DNA from: Acinetobacter sp. C32I
GTDB taxonomy: Bacteria > Pseudomonadota > Gammaproteobacteria > Pseudomonadales > Moraxellaceae
Length of the DNA stretch: 64,000 nucleotides
Reading direction: 5' to 3'
Assembly: GCF_023702715.1 (NCBI RefSeq)
Contig: NZ_CP098480.1
Span: forward strand, 2,356,001 to 2,420,000
The notes below the pieces were generated by a model. It was not told the origin of the DNA and made no database searches. It saw only the letters and a list, made by a program, of their open reading frames with translations. Position 1 is the first letter of the stretch. Every line of letters begins with the position of its first letter. Made by a program: the position numbers and the translations under genes. Positions 41,001 to 49,680 of this stretch are shown here, one piece after another.

Positions 41001-42092
41001 ATGAAAAAACAGTTACTTAACATCCATAATGATTACCTAAAATTACTTGTGGATACCGCAACCACATTTGGTGTCCCCAAAGCTGAAGTTATTCGCTATT
41101 GCCAAATCCCTTTATCTTTACTTACTGATAATAATAAACAGGAACGTATTAGTTTTGACCAATGGACAGAGATTATTATTCATTTGTTAGAGCTTTTACC
41201 CGATAAAGGTGTGGGTTATCAATTTGGTTTAAATTGTAAACCCACCACACATGGTGCACTTGGGTTTCTATTAATTACTAATAGTTCAATCGGCAAAGTC
41301 CTTATTGATTTACAAAAATATTATAGTATGCGTATTCATAAAATGGATTTAGCCGTTCTAAATAAAAATAATAAAATCATTCTAAGGCTTAATCCACTGT
41401 ATCAGCTCTCACCTCAACTCAATGAAAGCAAAAAAAATTCTGTTAATAAATTTTTTATCGAAAGTGCTTTGGTTGATATTATTAATAACTTACAAATGAT
41501 CACTAATTTTAATTTAACCGGAATTAATATGCATGTGACCTGGGATAAAGAGGATTATCATTCATTTTATGAAAAGCGCTTACCCATGATGCATTTTAAT
41601 CAAGAGCACAATCAGATTAGCTTTGATCTAAAATGTTTGGATCTACCACTGACGTTTAACTCAAATAGCGCTTATCAACTTGCAATAGAAATGGTGAATA
41701 AGGAATACCTTTTCTACCAAGATCTAGACAATAAGATTATTTTAAAAGTCAACCAACAACTCAAATTTACCCCTGGTGTCGGTTTTCCAAGCCTAACTGA
41801 TGTCGCTGAAAAATTAAAACTCTCAGAAAGAACCTTAAAAAGAGAATTAGCACTTGCCAACACAACTTTTTCTGCACTACTACAATCAAAGAAGTTTGAG
41901 CTTGCCAAAAAGTTGATTGACTCAAATCGTAATATTCAAGAAATCTCTGATTTACTGGGTTATAGCCATATTAGTGCTTTTTCTCGGGCTTTTTTTGGCT
42001 GGACAGGTAAAAAACCAAGTGATTATATTCGTGAACAACGCAGTTCAATTAAAAGCTATTCTATTGAAAAGGCTAAAAAACTATATAAATAA
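41001..42092 (+). CDS. AraC-family regulator with arabinose-binding-type N-terminus
   Basis: This 363-residue protein has the N-terminal domain shared with OruR/ArgR-like regulators (LLVDTATTFGVPKAEVIRYC, then GYQFGLNCKPTTHGALGFLL). A C-terminal AraC helix-turn-helix pair follows (SLTDVAEKLKLSERTLKREL, then ISDLLGYSHISAFSRAFFGW). I start at the ATG at 41001. An in-frame GTG at 40959 would add 14 residues without a better ribosome site. It is divergent from the 3,075-residue autotransporter gene and is the best local candidate for its control. That link is inferred from position. The ligand is unknown. Confidence 0.88.
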   Translation: MKKQLLNIHNDYLKLLVDTATTFGVPKAEVIRYCQIPLSLLTDNNKQERISFDQWTEIIIHLLELLPDKGVGYQFGLNCKPTTHGALGFLLITNSSIGKVLIDLQKYYSMRIHKMDLAVLNKNNKIILRLNPLYQLSPQLNESKKNSVNKFFIESALVDIINNLQMITNFNLTGINMHVTWDKEDYHSFYEKRLPMMHFNQEHNQISFDLKCLDLPLTFNSNSAYQLAIEMVNKEYLFYQDLDNKIILKVNQQLKFTPGVGFPSLTDVAEKLKLSERTLKRELALANTTFSALLQSKKFELAKKLIDSNRNIQEISDLLGYSHISAFSRAFFGWTGKKPSDYIREQRSSIKSYSIEKAKKLYK

Positions 42093-42217
42093 CTCACTCA
42101 TTATCAATCTCAACACATTAAACATTATCTACCATAAATTTAAACATAATATGCATTTTTCACCCAAACTATTCCATTATTAAAAAAAGACAGATACATT
42201 ATAAAAACTTAGTTTCC

Positions 42218-42260
42218 CCTCAGTTGTTGATACCCCGAATTAGGCGACTGAGGCTTTTTA
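42218..42260 (+). ncRNA. First of two near-identical hairpins, terminator or small RNA
   Basis: CCTCAGTTG / CGACTGAGG arms enclose the loop containing GATACCCCGAATTAGG and run into CTTTTTATT. A second copy at 42339 differs at only two positions over 45 bases. It may terminate the AraC-type gene or be the 3' part of a small RNA. Confidence 0.45.
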
Positions 42261-42273
42261 TTCAAAACACACA

Positions 42274-42303
42274 TTAATAATGAATTGCATTATTCATTAT
42301 TAA
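42274..42303. promoter_or_regulatory. Perfect 12-bp inverted repeat, candidate operator
   Basis: TTAATAATGAAT and ATTCATTATTAA are exact inverted arms with six bases between. It lies between the two hairpins, 35 bases before the second, where a promoter for a short transcript would sit. Confidence 0.45.
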
Positions 42304-42338
42304 ATAAAATTTGCTATTTTATATAGCCCTCAGTTTAC

Positions 42339-42386
42339 CCTCAGTTGTCGATACCCCGAATTAGGCAACTGAGGCTTTTTATTTTT
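42339..42386 (+). ncRNA. Second hairpin copy, candidate small RNA end
   Basis: The perfect arms CCTCAGTTG / CAACTGAGG enclose the same loop as the copy at 42218 and are followed by CTTTTTATTTTTT, a classic terminator tail. The short distance to the upstream palindrome would fit a small RNA of under 100 bases. It may also terminate the convergent acr3 gene only weakly, since the T-run is on the plus strand. Confidence 0.45.
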
Positions 42387-42432
42387 TAGCCTTACCAATT
42401 TATACTTTAAATATAATTTTCTAAATAAAGTG

Positions 42433-43473
42433 CTAATCCAATCTATTAGAGAAATATTTCTTTCTTAACCACAGAGACACACTGACAAGCGCAATCAACA
42501 CAGGGACTTCAATCAATGGCCCAATCACCGTGGTAAAAGCGACAGGTGAAGCCAAACCAAAGGTCGCAATTGCAACAGCCAACGCCAACTCAAAATTATT
42601 GCCTGCTGCAGTAAATGAAATCGCGGTGGTTTTCGCATAGTCATTGCCCATCCATTTACTCATAAAGAAGCTGATGAAGAACATCACGACAAAGTATATG
42701 GTCAATGGAAGTGCGATACGAAGCACATCCAAAGGCAAGCTCACAACCTCAGCACCTTTCAGGCTAAACATCGCCACAATGGTAAACAGCAATGCCAACA
42801 AGCTGAGCGGACTGATCTTGGGCAAAAAAACATGCTGATACCACTGTAAACCTTTGGCACGGACCAAGATTAAACGGGTCAAAAACCCAAGTAAAAATGG
42901 AATACCGAGATAGATCAACACCGCATGGCTAATGGTCCAAAAATCAACATGGATCACTTGCCCTGCAATCCCAAAGTAAGGCGGTAAAAATGTTAGGAAT
43001 AACCAAGCATAGGTGCTAAAGAATAGAATCTGGAAAATACTATTGAAAGCGACCAAGGCTGCGACATATTGATTATCACCACAAGCCAAACCGTTCCAGA
43101 CCAAGACCATTGCAATACAACGGGCCAAACCAATCAAAATCAGTCCAGTCATATATTCTGGATAGCTATGCAAAAAAAGAATGGCTAATGCAAACATCAG
43201 CACAGGTGCAATCACCCAGTTCTGCACTAAAGACAAGCTTAAAGTTTTTTTGTCTTTAAACACTTGCGGTAGTGTGGCGTAATCCACTTTGGCTAAGGGT
43301 GGATACATCATCAAAATCAAACCCAGCGCAATTGGAATATTGACTGAATCGACACTCATTTGGTTTAAGCTGACCGAGGCTTGCGGGATAAACACACCTA
43401 TCGCAACACCTAAAGCCATGGCGATAAAAATCCAGAGCGTCAGGTTACGATCTAAAAAGGAAAGGGTCTGCAT
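42433..43473 (-). CDS. acr3: ACR3-family arsenite efflux transporter
   Basis: This 346-residue inner-membrane protein has about ten hydrophobic segments and the ACR3 landmarks: the N-terminal [19 protein letters not shown] and the conserved cysteine in [15 protein letters not shown] (about residue 130). C-terminal [19 protein letters not shown] is also typical. It exports arsenite using the membrane potential. It is the last gene of arsC-arsR-acr3, six bases after arsR. Its length is usual for the family. Confidence 0.95.
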   Translation of the reverse strand: MQTLSFLDRNLTLWIFIAMALGVAIGVFIPQASVSLNQMSVDSVNIPIALGLILMMYPPLAKVDYATLPQVFKDKKTLSLSLVQNWVIAPVLMFALAILFLHSYPEYMTGLILIGLARCIAMVLVWNGLACGDNQYVAALVAFNSIFQILFFSTYAWLFLTFLPPYFGIAGQVIHVDFWTISHAVLIYLGIPFLLGFLTRLILVRAKGLQWYQHVFLPKISPLSLLALLFTIVAMFSLKGAEVVSLPLDVLRIALPLTIYFVVMFFISFFMSKWMGNDYAKTTAISFTAAGNNFELALAVAIATFGLASPVAFTTVIGPLIEVPVLIALVSVSLWLRKKYFSNRLD

Positions 43474-43479
43474 GGCTTT

Positions 43480-43800
43480 TTAATCACAGCAACTTTTTGA
43501 TACCAAGCTTTGCAAACTTGGTAATAAGGTCACCGCTTGCGTATCTAAAACCGACAGAACCTCATGCCCCCATGCGGGAAGTTGCGGATTGATCCGGTAA
43601 TACACCCATTGCCCCTGACGGCGATCTTGCAACAAACCTGATGCACGTAATAAAGCCAGATGACGCGAAATTTTCGGTTGACTCAATTGTAATTTTTCAG
43701 TCAGATCACATACACATAACTCTTGATGCTGGGCAACCAACATTACGATATTGAGTCGGGTTTCATCAGATAAACACTTAAAAAAAGCGACAGCTTCCAT
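43480..43800 (-). CDS. arsR: ArsR-family arsenic-responsive repressor
   Basis: This 106-residue winged helix protein has the metal-binding ELCVCDL motif at about residues 27-33 in the DNA-binding helix region and LSQPKISRHLALLRASGL as the recognition helix. The C-terminal CC pair (SKSCCD) may add ligands. It releases DNA when it binds arsenite or antimonite. It sits between arsC and acr3. The palindrome at 44303-44322 ahead of arsC is the likely operator. Confidence 0.95.
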   Translation of the reverse strand: MEAVAFFKCLSDETRLNIVMLVAQHQELCVCDLTEKLQLSQPKISRHLALLRASGLLQDRRQGQWVYYRINPQLPAWGHEVLSVLDTQAVTLLPSLQSLVSKSCCD

Positions 43801-43841
43801 TTCAGTTTCCTATTTAGATCTTCAATTTTCGGGCTTAAGAT

Positions 43842-44267
43842 TTACTGAATTCGCTGACCATGTTCATCAATCACCTGTTCACCATCTTCTTTGCGAAATG
43901 CACCTTTTTGAGGGAAAGGTAAAATGTCGAGTACACGTTCCGATGGCCGACATAAACGTGTACCCAAAGTCGTGACCACAAAGGGACGATTGATCAGAAT
44001 CGGATATTCAAGCATAAACTCGATCAGTTGAGCATCGCTCCAATCGTCTCGATCAAGTGACAAATTACGATAAGGCTCGACATTCTGGCGGATTGCTTCT
44101 CTGACCGTTAATTGTGCATCCCGAATCAAACCCATCAGCTCATCCCTTGTTGGTGGGTGAATCAGATATTCAATCACGGTCGGCTCAACCCCAGTATTGC
44201 GAATCAAAGCCAGTGTATTGCGTGAAGTTCCACACGCAGGATTGTGGTAAATCGTGATGTCGTCCAT
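43842..44267 (-). CDS. arsC: Glutaredoxin-dependent arsenate reductase ArsC
   Basis: This 141-residue enzyme reduces arsenate to arsenite, using glutathione and glutaredoxin, so that ACR3 can export it. The catalytic Cys12 lies in HNPACGTSRNT, and the arginines that bind the oxyanion are present in VREAIRQ, LINRPFVV and LCRPSERVL. It is the first gene of the operon, which is less usual than an arsR-first order. A 41-base gap separates it from arsR. Confidence 0.95.
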   Translation of the reverse strand: MDDITIYHNPACGTSRNTLALIRNTGVEPTVIEYLIHPPTRDELMGLIRDAQLTVREAIRQNVEPYRNLSLDRDDWSDAQLIEFMLEYPILINRPFVVTTLGTRLCRPSERVLDILPFPQKGAFRKEDGEQVIDEHGQRIQ

Positions 44268-44302
44268 TGCACTTGATCTTTTAATAAGAGAATAGACCTT
44301 TT

Positions 44303-44322
44303 ATATATGAATATTCATATAT
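44303..44322. promoter_or_regulatory. 20-bp perfect palindrome, likely ArsR operator
   Basis: ATATATGAATATTCATATAT is a perfect palindrome 36 bases upstream of the arsC start, in the promoter position. Its TTCATAT half-site content fits ArsR-type sites. Confidence 0.6.
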
Positions 44323-44435
44323 ATGCAATTCCATATATTTAGCGCTCAATCTATTTTTTAATAGACCCGATAAAAATCAAAAAGATAGAGAGACTCAACT
44401 TGAACTATTTTTTTAAATCGTGGATGGAGGTTGAA

Positions 44436-44666
44436 TTATTGAAAAGCGCTAAAGCGTTCCAGTTCATCAATGAGCTGTTTCTTTAAATCATCATCATAAA
44501 TTTTAAATTTCAGGGTTTGAGTGTAGTTTTCAACAAAAATCAGACGGCTAAATTCGCTGTTGACCAAACCTTTAGCTGCCAAAAATGCCTGATAAGCTGC
44601 AAGCAATACACTTAAACGATGGCTTAGTGGCTTGCTCTCTCTTAATGTAAACGCTTTCTCCTGCAT
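44436..44666 (-). CDS. Small conserved-looking hypothetical protein
   Basis: This 76-residue, helix-rich protein has no signal peptide or known motif (RLSVLLAAYQAFLAAKGLVN, then DDDLKKQLIDELERFSAF). A strong ribosome site, GAGGAG, lies seven bases before the ATG, which supports real translation. It stands alone upstream of the arsenic operon on the same strand, with about 168 bases between. Function unknown. Confidence 0.7.
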   Translation of the reverse strand: MQEKAFTLRESKPLSHRLSVLLAAYQAFLAAKGLVNSEFSRLIFVENYTQTLKFKIYDDDLKKQLIDELERFSAFQ

Positions 44667-44905
44667 ATAAATCGCTCCTCGTTTTTCTCAGCCCTTCCCC
44701 TTCATTCACCATGATTTAAATTTATTCTGATACGTGTGGAAGCATTTTTATTATTATTTAGTTTTTATTATATAAATCACGATAATGTTTTTAGATGACG
44801 TTTTTATGACAGTTTAATAATTCAGAAAAAATCAATGAACATCAGCTAGATAAGTTTTCTTTTATAGACTATGCTGTATAGGTCTCTTAAATGTGATATT
44901 TAATA

Positions 44906-45139
44906 ATGAGCGATGTCGGTCTGTTAACTGAATTAAATCAAATGATTCATTATTATGTGACACGGAATGGATATCAACCAACACGAATTATTCTCGGGTA
45001 TAAAGCCTATACCACCCTCATGCAAGACCAAAACTTTTCTAACGAAGTCCTAAATTCCGCACTCGATCCGAATAAACGTAAATACAAGAAACTGAAAATC
45101 AAACTGACCAAGGACGATGATCAGTTAGAACTTGAATAA
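44906..45139 (+). CDS. Small hypothetical protein
   Basis: This 77-residue protein has a mixed fold and a lysine-rich C-terminal third (NKRKYKKLKIKLTKDDDQ). No family is recognised. Start at ATG 44906 with a weak upstream purine stretch. It is followed after 23 bases by the GNAT acetyltransferase on the same strand, which suggests co-transcription. Confidence 0.6.
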   Translation: MSDVGLLTELNQMIHYYVTRNGYQPTRIILGYKAYTTLMQDQNFSNEVLNSALDPNKRKYKKLKIKLTKDDDQLELE

Positions 45140-45162
45140 GTAGCGATGACTGAAGTAAATCT

Positions 45163-45594
45163 ATGATTATCAAAGCGACCCAACAAGACCATGTAACCTT
45201 ATTAGACATCTGGGAAAAATCGGTCAGAGCGACGCATGACTTTTTACCTGAAGCGATGATTGCAGAGCTCAAGCCACTGATCATGAATGAATATTTTCAT
45301 CATGTTGCACTATATAAATATGTGATTGAGCATAAAATTGTCGGCTTTCTTGGCAGCAGTAGCGACAATATTGAAATGCTGTTTATTCTGCCAGAATATC
45401 GAAGATCGGGGATCGGCAAGGCCCTACTCGATTTTGCAGTCACACAACTTCAGATCTATAAAGTTGATGTGAATGAGCAGAATCTACAAGCCGTTCAGTT
45501 TTATCAAAAAATGGGATTTCAGACGATGAGTCGTTCAGAGCTCGATGGTCAGGGAAACCCCTATCCGCTTTTACATCTACACATCAGCCCCTAA
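45163..45594 (+). CDS. GNAT-family N-acetyltransferase
   Basis: This 143-residue protein has the acetyl-CoA pyrophosphate loop EYRRSGIGKALLDFA at about 85-99 and the GNAT end motif NLQAVQFYQKMGF at about 107-119, followed by a short closing strand. It resembles the YjaB/PanZ-like single-domain acetyltransferases. It moves an acetyl group from acetyl-CoA to an amine; the target is unknown. It is convergent with the XRE regulator, with only four bases between their ends. Confidence 0.9.
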   Translation: MIIKATQQDHVTLLDIWEKSVRATHDFLPEAMIAELKPLIMNEYFHHVALYKYVIEHKIVGFLGSSSDNIEMLFILPEYRRSGIGKALLDFAVTQLQIYKVDVNEQNLQAVQFYQKMGFQTMSRSELDGQGNPYPLLHLHISP

Positions 45595-45598
45595 AGAC

Positions 45599-45796
45599 TT
45601 ATTCGTCCTCATAAAGAAACACGTGTTCAATGCTCAACCCAAATGCATGAGCAATTTTAAAGGCAAGCGTTAGACTCGGGTCATAGCGCTCTTTTTCAAT
45701 GGCATTAATGGTTTGCCGCGATACACTGACATGATCCCCCAAGTCGCTTTGCGACCAGCCTTTGTCTTTTCTCAACTGGGGTACATTATTTTTCAT
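45599..45796 (-). CDS. Small XRE-family helix-turn-helix regulator
   Basis: This 65-residue protein is almost entirely a Cro/CI helix-turn-helix (QLRKDKGWSQSDLGDHVSVS, then RQTINAIEKERYDPSL). The ATG at 45796 overlaps the stop of the membrane-protein gene (ATGA), so the two are co-translated; a longer start is unlikely. Its targets are probably the two matching palindromes upstream of the operon, giving autoregulation. Confidence 0.92.
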   Translation of the reverse strand: MKNNVPQLRKDKGWSQSDLGDHVSVSRQTINAIEKERYDPSLTLAFKIAHAFGLSIEHVFLYEDE

Positions 45797-46167
45797 CGAT
45801 ATTTCCAAGTTCCTACGGCGGTTGCAATTGACCAAAGCATCGCCATCATCGGCCAAATGATAAACATGGTCAGTTTTGGAAAGCCCACATTTTCCAGAAA
45901 GCCATAACTAAACGTAATCAGAGATGTGCCTACAAAGCTGATGCCAAGCGCCTGTAATTGTATCTTCTGTTGCAGTTCATCAAAACGTTTGAATTGTTGA
46001 ATAATCACAAATGCAATCAGCAATGCCGGCAACATTGGCGTTAATGAAACAACAATTTTAAGCCATTGTTGATCAATAAAATTTAAAACTTTTAATGAGC
46101 CGATCAAAACCACCACATAGATTGCAATCGCGATCAGCAGCTGCAACAAATTCCGAGAATAATTCAT
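45793..46167 (-). CDS. Small membrane protein co-encoded with an XRE regulator
   Basis: This 124-residue protein has four hydrophobic segments (about 8-27, 38-57, 70-88, 94-115) and a charged loop, KRFDELQQKIQLQ, between the second and third. Its gene overlaps that of the XRE regulator by four bases. Pairs of a small membrane protein and a small XRE regulator are widespread, though their role is poorly known. The promoter carries two 20-bp palindromes. Confidence 0.85.
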   Translation of the reverse strand: MNYSRNLLQLLIAIAIYVVVLIGSLKVLNFIDQQWLKIVVSLTPMLPALLIAFVIIQQFKRFDELQQKIQLQALGISFVGTSLITFSYGFLENVGFPKLTMFIIWPMMAMLWSIATAVGTWKYR

Positions 46168-46175
46168 ACCACACC

Positions 46176-46195
46176 ATGTAAAGTAAGCTTTACAT
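46176..46195. promoter_or_regulatory. Operator 1 (palindrome) of the membrane/XRE operon
   Basis: ATGTAAAGTAAGCTTTACAT has perfect ATGTAAAG / CTTTACAT arms and starts nine bases upstream of the membrane-protein ATG. Confidence 0.75.
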
Positions 46196-46218
46196 CAGTA
46201 TATTTAGCACACAACATA

Positions 46219-46238
46219 ATGTAAAGCATACTTTACAT
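46219..46238. promoter_or_regulatory. Operator 2 (palindrome) of the membrane/XRE operon
   Basis: ATGTAAAGCATACTTTACAT repeats the same ATGTAAAG / CTTTACAT arms with a four-base centre. It is 43 bp from operator 1, about four helical turns, so both face the same side of the DNA. Confidence 0.75.
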
Positions 46239-46387
46239 ATTTTTCATTATTTCAACTCTAGTAGATGTTCACTTCTCACCGAATTGATCATTTTGAAAGA
46301 TAAGTTCAGTAAATGAGTCACTGAGCAAATTTATTTTTTCTTCTAATATGCGGCTATTGAATAGCAAGCTTCGAGCGTTAGGTTCAC

Positions 46388-47533
46388 ATGACTCAATTGC
46401 CAAAAGTTAAACGTCGTCTTCTCAACTCGCAAACTGCGAAAAAATTGCTGAATAGCCGTAGCGGACGTCAGGCACGCCATATCTTCTCGAATGCGACTGA
46501 TCGCATTTTACGTGGGCATCAACTTGCGCTTTCTGGAAGCACACCTTTTGATATTGTGTATCAACGTGAAATTATCAGCCTACGTCACTATACAGCGGCA
46601 ACGGAGAACACAACCCAGCATCGTATTCCCTTGGTGATTGTGCCCCCTCTGGCTGCCAATATGCTGATCTATGATTTATTTCCAAATCGCAGCCTCGTGC
46701 GCTATTTTCTGGCCCAAGGTTTTGATGTGTATCTGATTGACTGGGGTACCCCGAGCCTACGCCAAGCCAAATATAATCTTGGTACTTACGTGAAAACGTT
46801 TATGCCCGACTTTATCGAAAAGATTCGTGAGCATAGCGGTCAGCAACAACTTTCACTGTTTGGCTGGAGTCTAGGCGGCGCTTTATCCTTGTGTTATACC
46901 GCTCTATTCAAAGATAAAAACATCCAGAATCTGATGATCTTGGCTTCACCTATCAACACGCATAAATCAGGTTATATGGGTAAGTTTTATCAGCGTCTTA
47001 CCGTACCTGCGCAATGGATTCGGAGTAATACCAAGTTCCGTATTCATCAAGTGCCGAGCCGAGTGTTCCATATTCATGGCTGGCAAAATACGCTGGGATT
47101 TAAACTCACCGATCCAATCGGAAACTTTAAAAACTATTGGGATCTGTTAAAAAACCTGAATGATCGCCAATTTGTGATTAACCACGCCACCTCAAGCTCC
47201 TTTGTCGACAATATGCTGGCCTATCCAGGCGGTGTAATGCGCGATATTATTCTGCGCTTCTGGATTGATAATGAACTATCGACGGGTTCGGTTCAATTTG
47301 GTGAGCAAAGTGCAAATCTAAAAGATATTGATTGTTCAGTACTGGCAATTGGCGGCAGTAGCGACATTATCGTAACTGCGGAAGCAGTACGTCCACTGAT
47401 GGATTTAATCAGCAGTAGCGACAAGCAATTTGAAATTGTTCCCGGCGGACATATGGGGCTGGTCTCAGGCAGCCAAGCACCAGAACTGGTCTGGCCTGTG
47501 GTAACGCAGTGGTTAGCGCCACGTTCTGAATAA
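46388..47533 (+). CDS. PhaC-like alpha/beta hydrolase with serine nucleophile
   Basis: This 381-residue protein resembles polyhydroxyalkanoate synthase and related hydrolases: PPLAANMLIYDLFPNRSLVRYF, YLIDWGTP, and a late GGHMGLVSG with the catalytic histidine. The nucleophile elbow is GWSLGG (about residue 158), with serine where true PhaC enzymes have cysteine. Polymer synthesis is therefore doubtful, and esterase or depolymerase-like activity is possible. It is a single gene with its own terminator. No phaB, phaA or phasin gene is nearby. Confidence 0.85.
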   Translation: MTQLPKVKRRLLNSQTAKKLLNSRSGRQARHIFSNATDRILRGHQLALSGSTPFDIVYQREIISLRHYTAATENTTQHRIPLVIVPPLAANMLIYDLFPNRSLVRYFLAQGFDVYLIDWGTPSLRQAKYNLGTYVKTFMPDFIEKIREHSGQQQLSLFGWSLGGALSLCYTALFKDKNIQNLMILASPINTHKSGYMGKFYQRLTVPAQWIRSNTKFRIHQVPSRVFHIHGWQNTLGFKLTDPIGNFKNYWDLLKNLNDRQFVINHATSSSFVDNMLAYPGGVMRDIILRFWIDNELSTGSVQFGEQSANLKDIDCSVLAIGGSSDIIVTAEAVRPLMDLISSSDKQFEIVPGGHMGLVSGSQAPELVWPVVTQWLAPRSE

Positions 47534-47554
47534 ATGTCACTCATCTACACAAAT

Positions 47555-47583
47555 AAAAGGCGGCCATCTAGGCAGCCTTTTTT
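47555..47583. terminator. Rho-independent terminator
   Basis: The AAAAGGC / GCCTTTT stem continues through one mismatch into GCC / GGC and is followed by T-residues. It ends the PhaC-like gene and may also serve the convergent MHYT gene. Confidence 0.8.
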
Positions 47584-47601
47584 AATTCCCATGCAGCTTG
47601 A

Positions 47602-49665
47602 TCATGCAAAATGTTGATAACGATGCAATACCAAACCTTCCACATTGACAGGCGTACCCAATAAATAGCCCTGTAACTGGTTGCAACCTAAACTGGTTAG
47701 GATGTCTGCTTGTTGCTGTGTTTCGACGCCTTCTGCTGTTACGACCAAACCCAGTTTTGCAGCCAAATGGATAATGCTTTCCAGAATTGCTTCTTCTTTA
47801 GAATTCGGTTTGAGGTCGATCAGAAAACCGCGGTCAATTTTAAGTTCATCTACAGGCAAGTCTTTTAAATATAAGAAGCTTGAATAGCCTGTACCAAAGT
47901 CATCAATGGCAATGCGAATGCCGAGCTTACGCAGGCGCTCCAAAGTACGAATACTGGAATCAATATGATGCATGGCTGTAGATTCAGTAATTTCAAGAAT
48001 GAGGTGATGGGGTTGGATTTGGTATTGTTCTAATAATTGTTCGAGGACACTAAACAGCTTTTTATTTTCAAATTGTAGTGCAGAAAGATTAACAGCAATT
48101 GGATAAAACGGACTCTTACTTCGTTCCCACTTCTGGATTTGTTGGCAGGCTTGTTCCAGTGCCCAATATCCCATCGGAATAATCAAACCGGTTTTTTCTG
48201 CCCCTTCAATAAACATTTGTGGGGTCAGTAGTCCTAGGGTTGGATGCTTCCATCGAATCAGTGCTTCCACCCCGCAGACCTCATAATTCGAAGTAAATTT
48301 GGGTTGGTAGAACAAGACAAACTGTTGCTCATCAACAGCCTTATACAAGTCATTAATCAGTTTGGACTGACTGCGTACATCTTGCTGATCGGACATGGAA
48401 TGGAACATGGTATAGGTGTTACGGCCTTGATCTTTGGAGATCAGCATCGCGACATCGGCATTAATCAACAGGTCTTGTACATTACAACCATGCTCAGGAT
48501 ACATGGCAATCCCGACACTGGCAGAAATATTAATATCCTTTGCCGCAATCAGATAGGTTTCCTGAATGTAGTGCAAAATATCTTCTGAAAGCTGCATCGC
48601 TTCATTAATATCGGTATCTTCAGAAATTAAGACAAACTCATCACCGCCAATCCGAAACAACTTATGACTCGAATCCAGCTTATTGTATAAACGGTTTGCC
48701 ATTTGGATCAGGAGCTGATCGCCAATATGATGGCCAAAAGCATCATTCACTGATTTAAAACGATCTAAATCAATATACAGAAATGCCGCTTTTTGCCCAT
48801 TTAAACGATGATGGTTAAACACCACTTCTGCATGTTCGGTCAGATACAAACGATTTGGGAGCTTGGTCAATGCATCATGTAAAGATTGAGTCGCTAGTTC
48901 TTTATTGATTAAGGTGAGTTGTTCATTTCTCTCTTCGAGTCGGGCCTCAAGCACTGCAACGGCAAAACCCGCCACCAGAACAAGACTGGTAATAAAGATA
49001 ATGGTAAACAGCAAGACACTTTGTTCCGTATGTTCTGACGTCAGTATTTGCGCCAAACTTTCATCGAAATAAGTTGCCGCCATACCCGTGTAATGCATCC
49101 CAACGATACTTAAGGCCATGAGGACAGCAACCACAACTTTCAGTAAGGTCCGGTATGTCACTGCGGTTTTATATTTAAAAATAAAGAAGAAACTCAGACC
49201 AGAACCACTAATTGCAATGAGAACAGAACACAGAACCAAAAGCGGATCATAATGCATGGCATGATGTTCTACCATCAATGCGGCCATCCCCGTATAGTGC
49301 ATCCCAGATATTCCCAAGCCCATGAATACAGCACCAAGGATTAAACGAGGGATCGGTAAAGTGGGTCTTGAAGTGAGCCAAACGGCAAAAATCGAAGCCG
49401 CAGCACCAATTAAATAAGATAGTATGGTTAAATTAACATCAAAATGATAGCCTTCTGGCAAATGGCTAGCCAGCATTCCCACAAAGTGCATTGACCATAT
49501 GGCTAAGCCTAAGATTAGCCCGCTCGCAATCAAAATGCTTTTTTCAAACTTTTTATAAGCACCCTTAAAGACGAGTTCTTCCATCGATACTGCAACGTAA
49601 CATGTCACGACTGCAACCAAAATGGAAACGATGACCAATGTGCTATCGTAATCAACGTGAACCAT
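47602..49665 (-). CDS. MHYT-GGDEF-EAL cyclic-di-GMP signalling protein
   Basis: This 687-residue membrane protein makes or breaks cyclic-di-GMP. The N-terminal ~245 residues hold the MHYT sensor: seven hydrophobic helices with the motifs MHFVGM, MHYTGM and MHYTGM, proposed to bind copper and sense gases. A GGDEF domain follows with an intact RIGGDEF active site (about 340-346). The EAL domain has EALIRWKHP, EITES, DDFGTGYSS and TAEGVET, the residues needed for phosphodiesterase activity, so both activities look possible. High cyclic-di-GMP usually favours surface attachment, which is relevant in a genome with several giant adhesins. That connection is inference. A tiny reading frame with a good ribosome site precedes it. 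Confidence 0.95.
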   Translation of the reverse strand: MVHVDYDSTLVIVSILVAVVTCYVAVSMEELVFKGAYKKFEKSILIASGLILGLAIWSMHFVGMLASHLPEGYHFDVNLTILSYLIGAAASIFAVWLTSRPTLPIPRLILGAVFMGLGISGMHYTGMAALMVEHHAMHYDPLLVLCSVLIAISGSGLSFFFIFKYKTAVTYRTLLKVVVAVLMALSIVGMHYTGMAATYFDESLAQILTSEHTEQSVLLFTIIFITSLVLVAGFAVAVLEARLEERNEQLTLINKELATQSLHDALTKLPNRLYLTEHAEVVFNHHRLNGQKAAFLYIDLDRFKSVNDAFGHHIGDQLLIQMANRLYNKLDSSHKLFRIGGDEFVLISEDTDINEAMQLSEDILHYIQETYLIAAKDINISASVGIAMYPEHGCNVQDLLINADVAMLISKDQGRNTYTMFHSMSDQQDVRSQSKLINDLYKAVDEQQFVLFYQPKFTSNYEVCGVEALIRWKHPTLGLLTPQMFIEGAEKTGLIIPMGYWALEQACQQIQKWERSKSPFYPIAVNLSALQFENKKLFSVLEQLLEQYQIQPHHLILEITESTAMHHIDSSIRTLERLRKLGIRIAIDDFGTGYSSFLYLKDLPVDELKIDRGFLIDLKPNSKEEAILESIIHLAAKLGLVVTAEGVETQQQADILTSLGCNQLQGYLLGTPVNVEGLVLHRYQHFA

Positions 49666-49680
49666 AAAGGACTTCCATGA

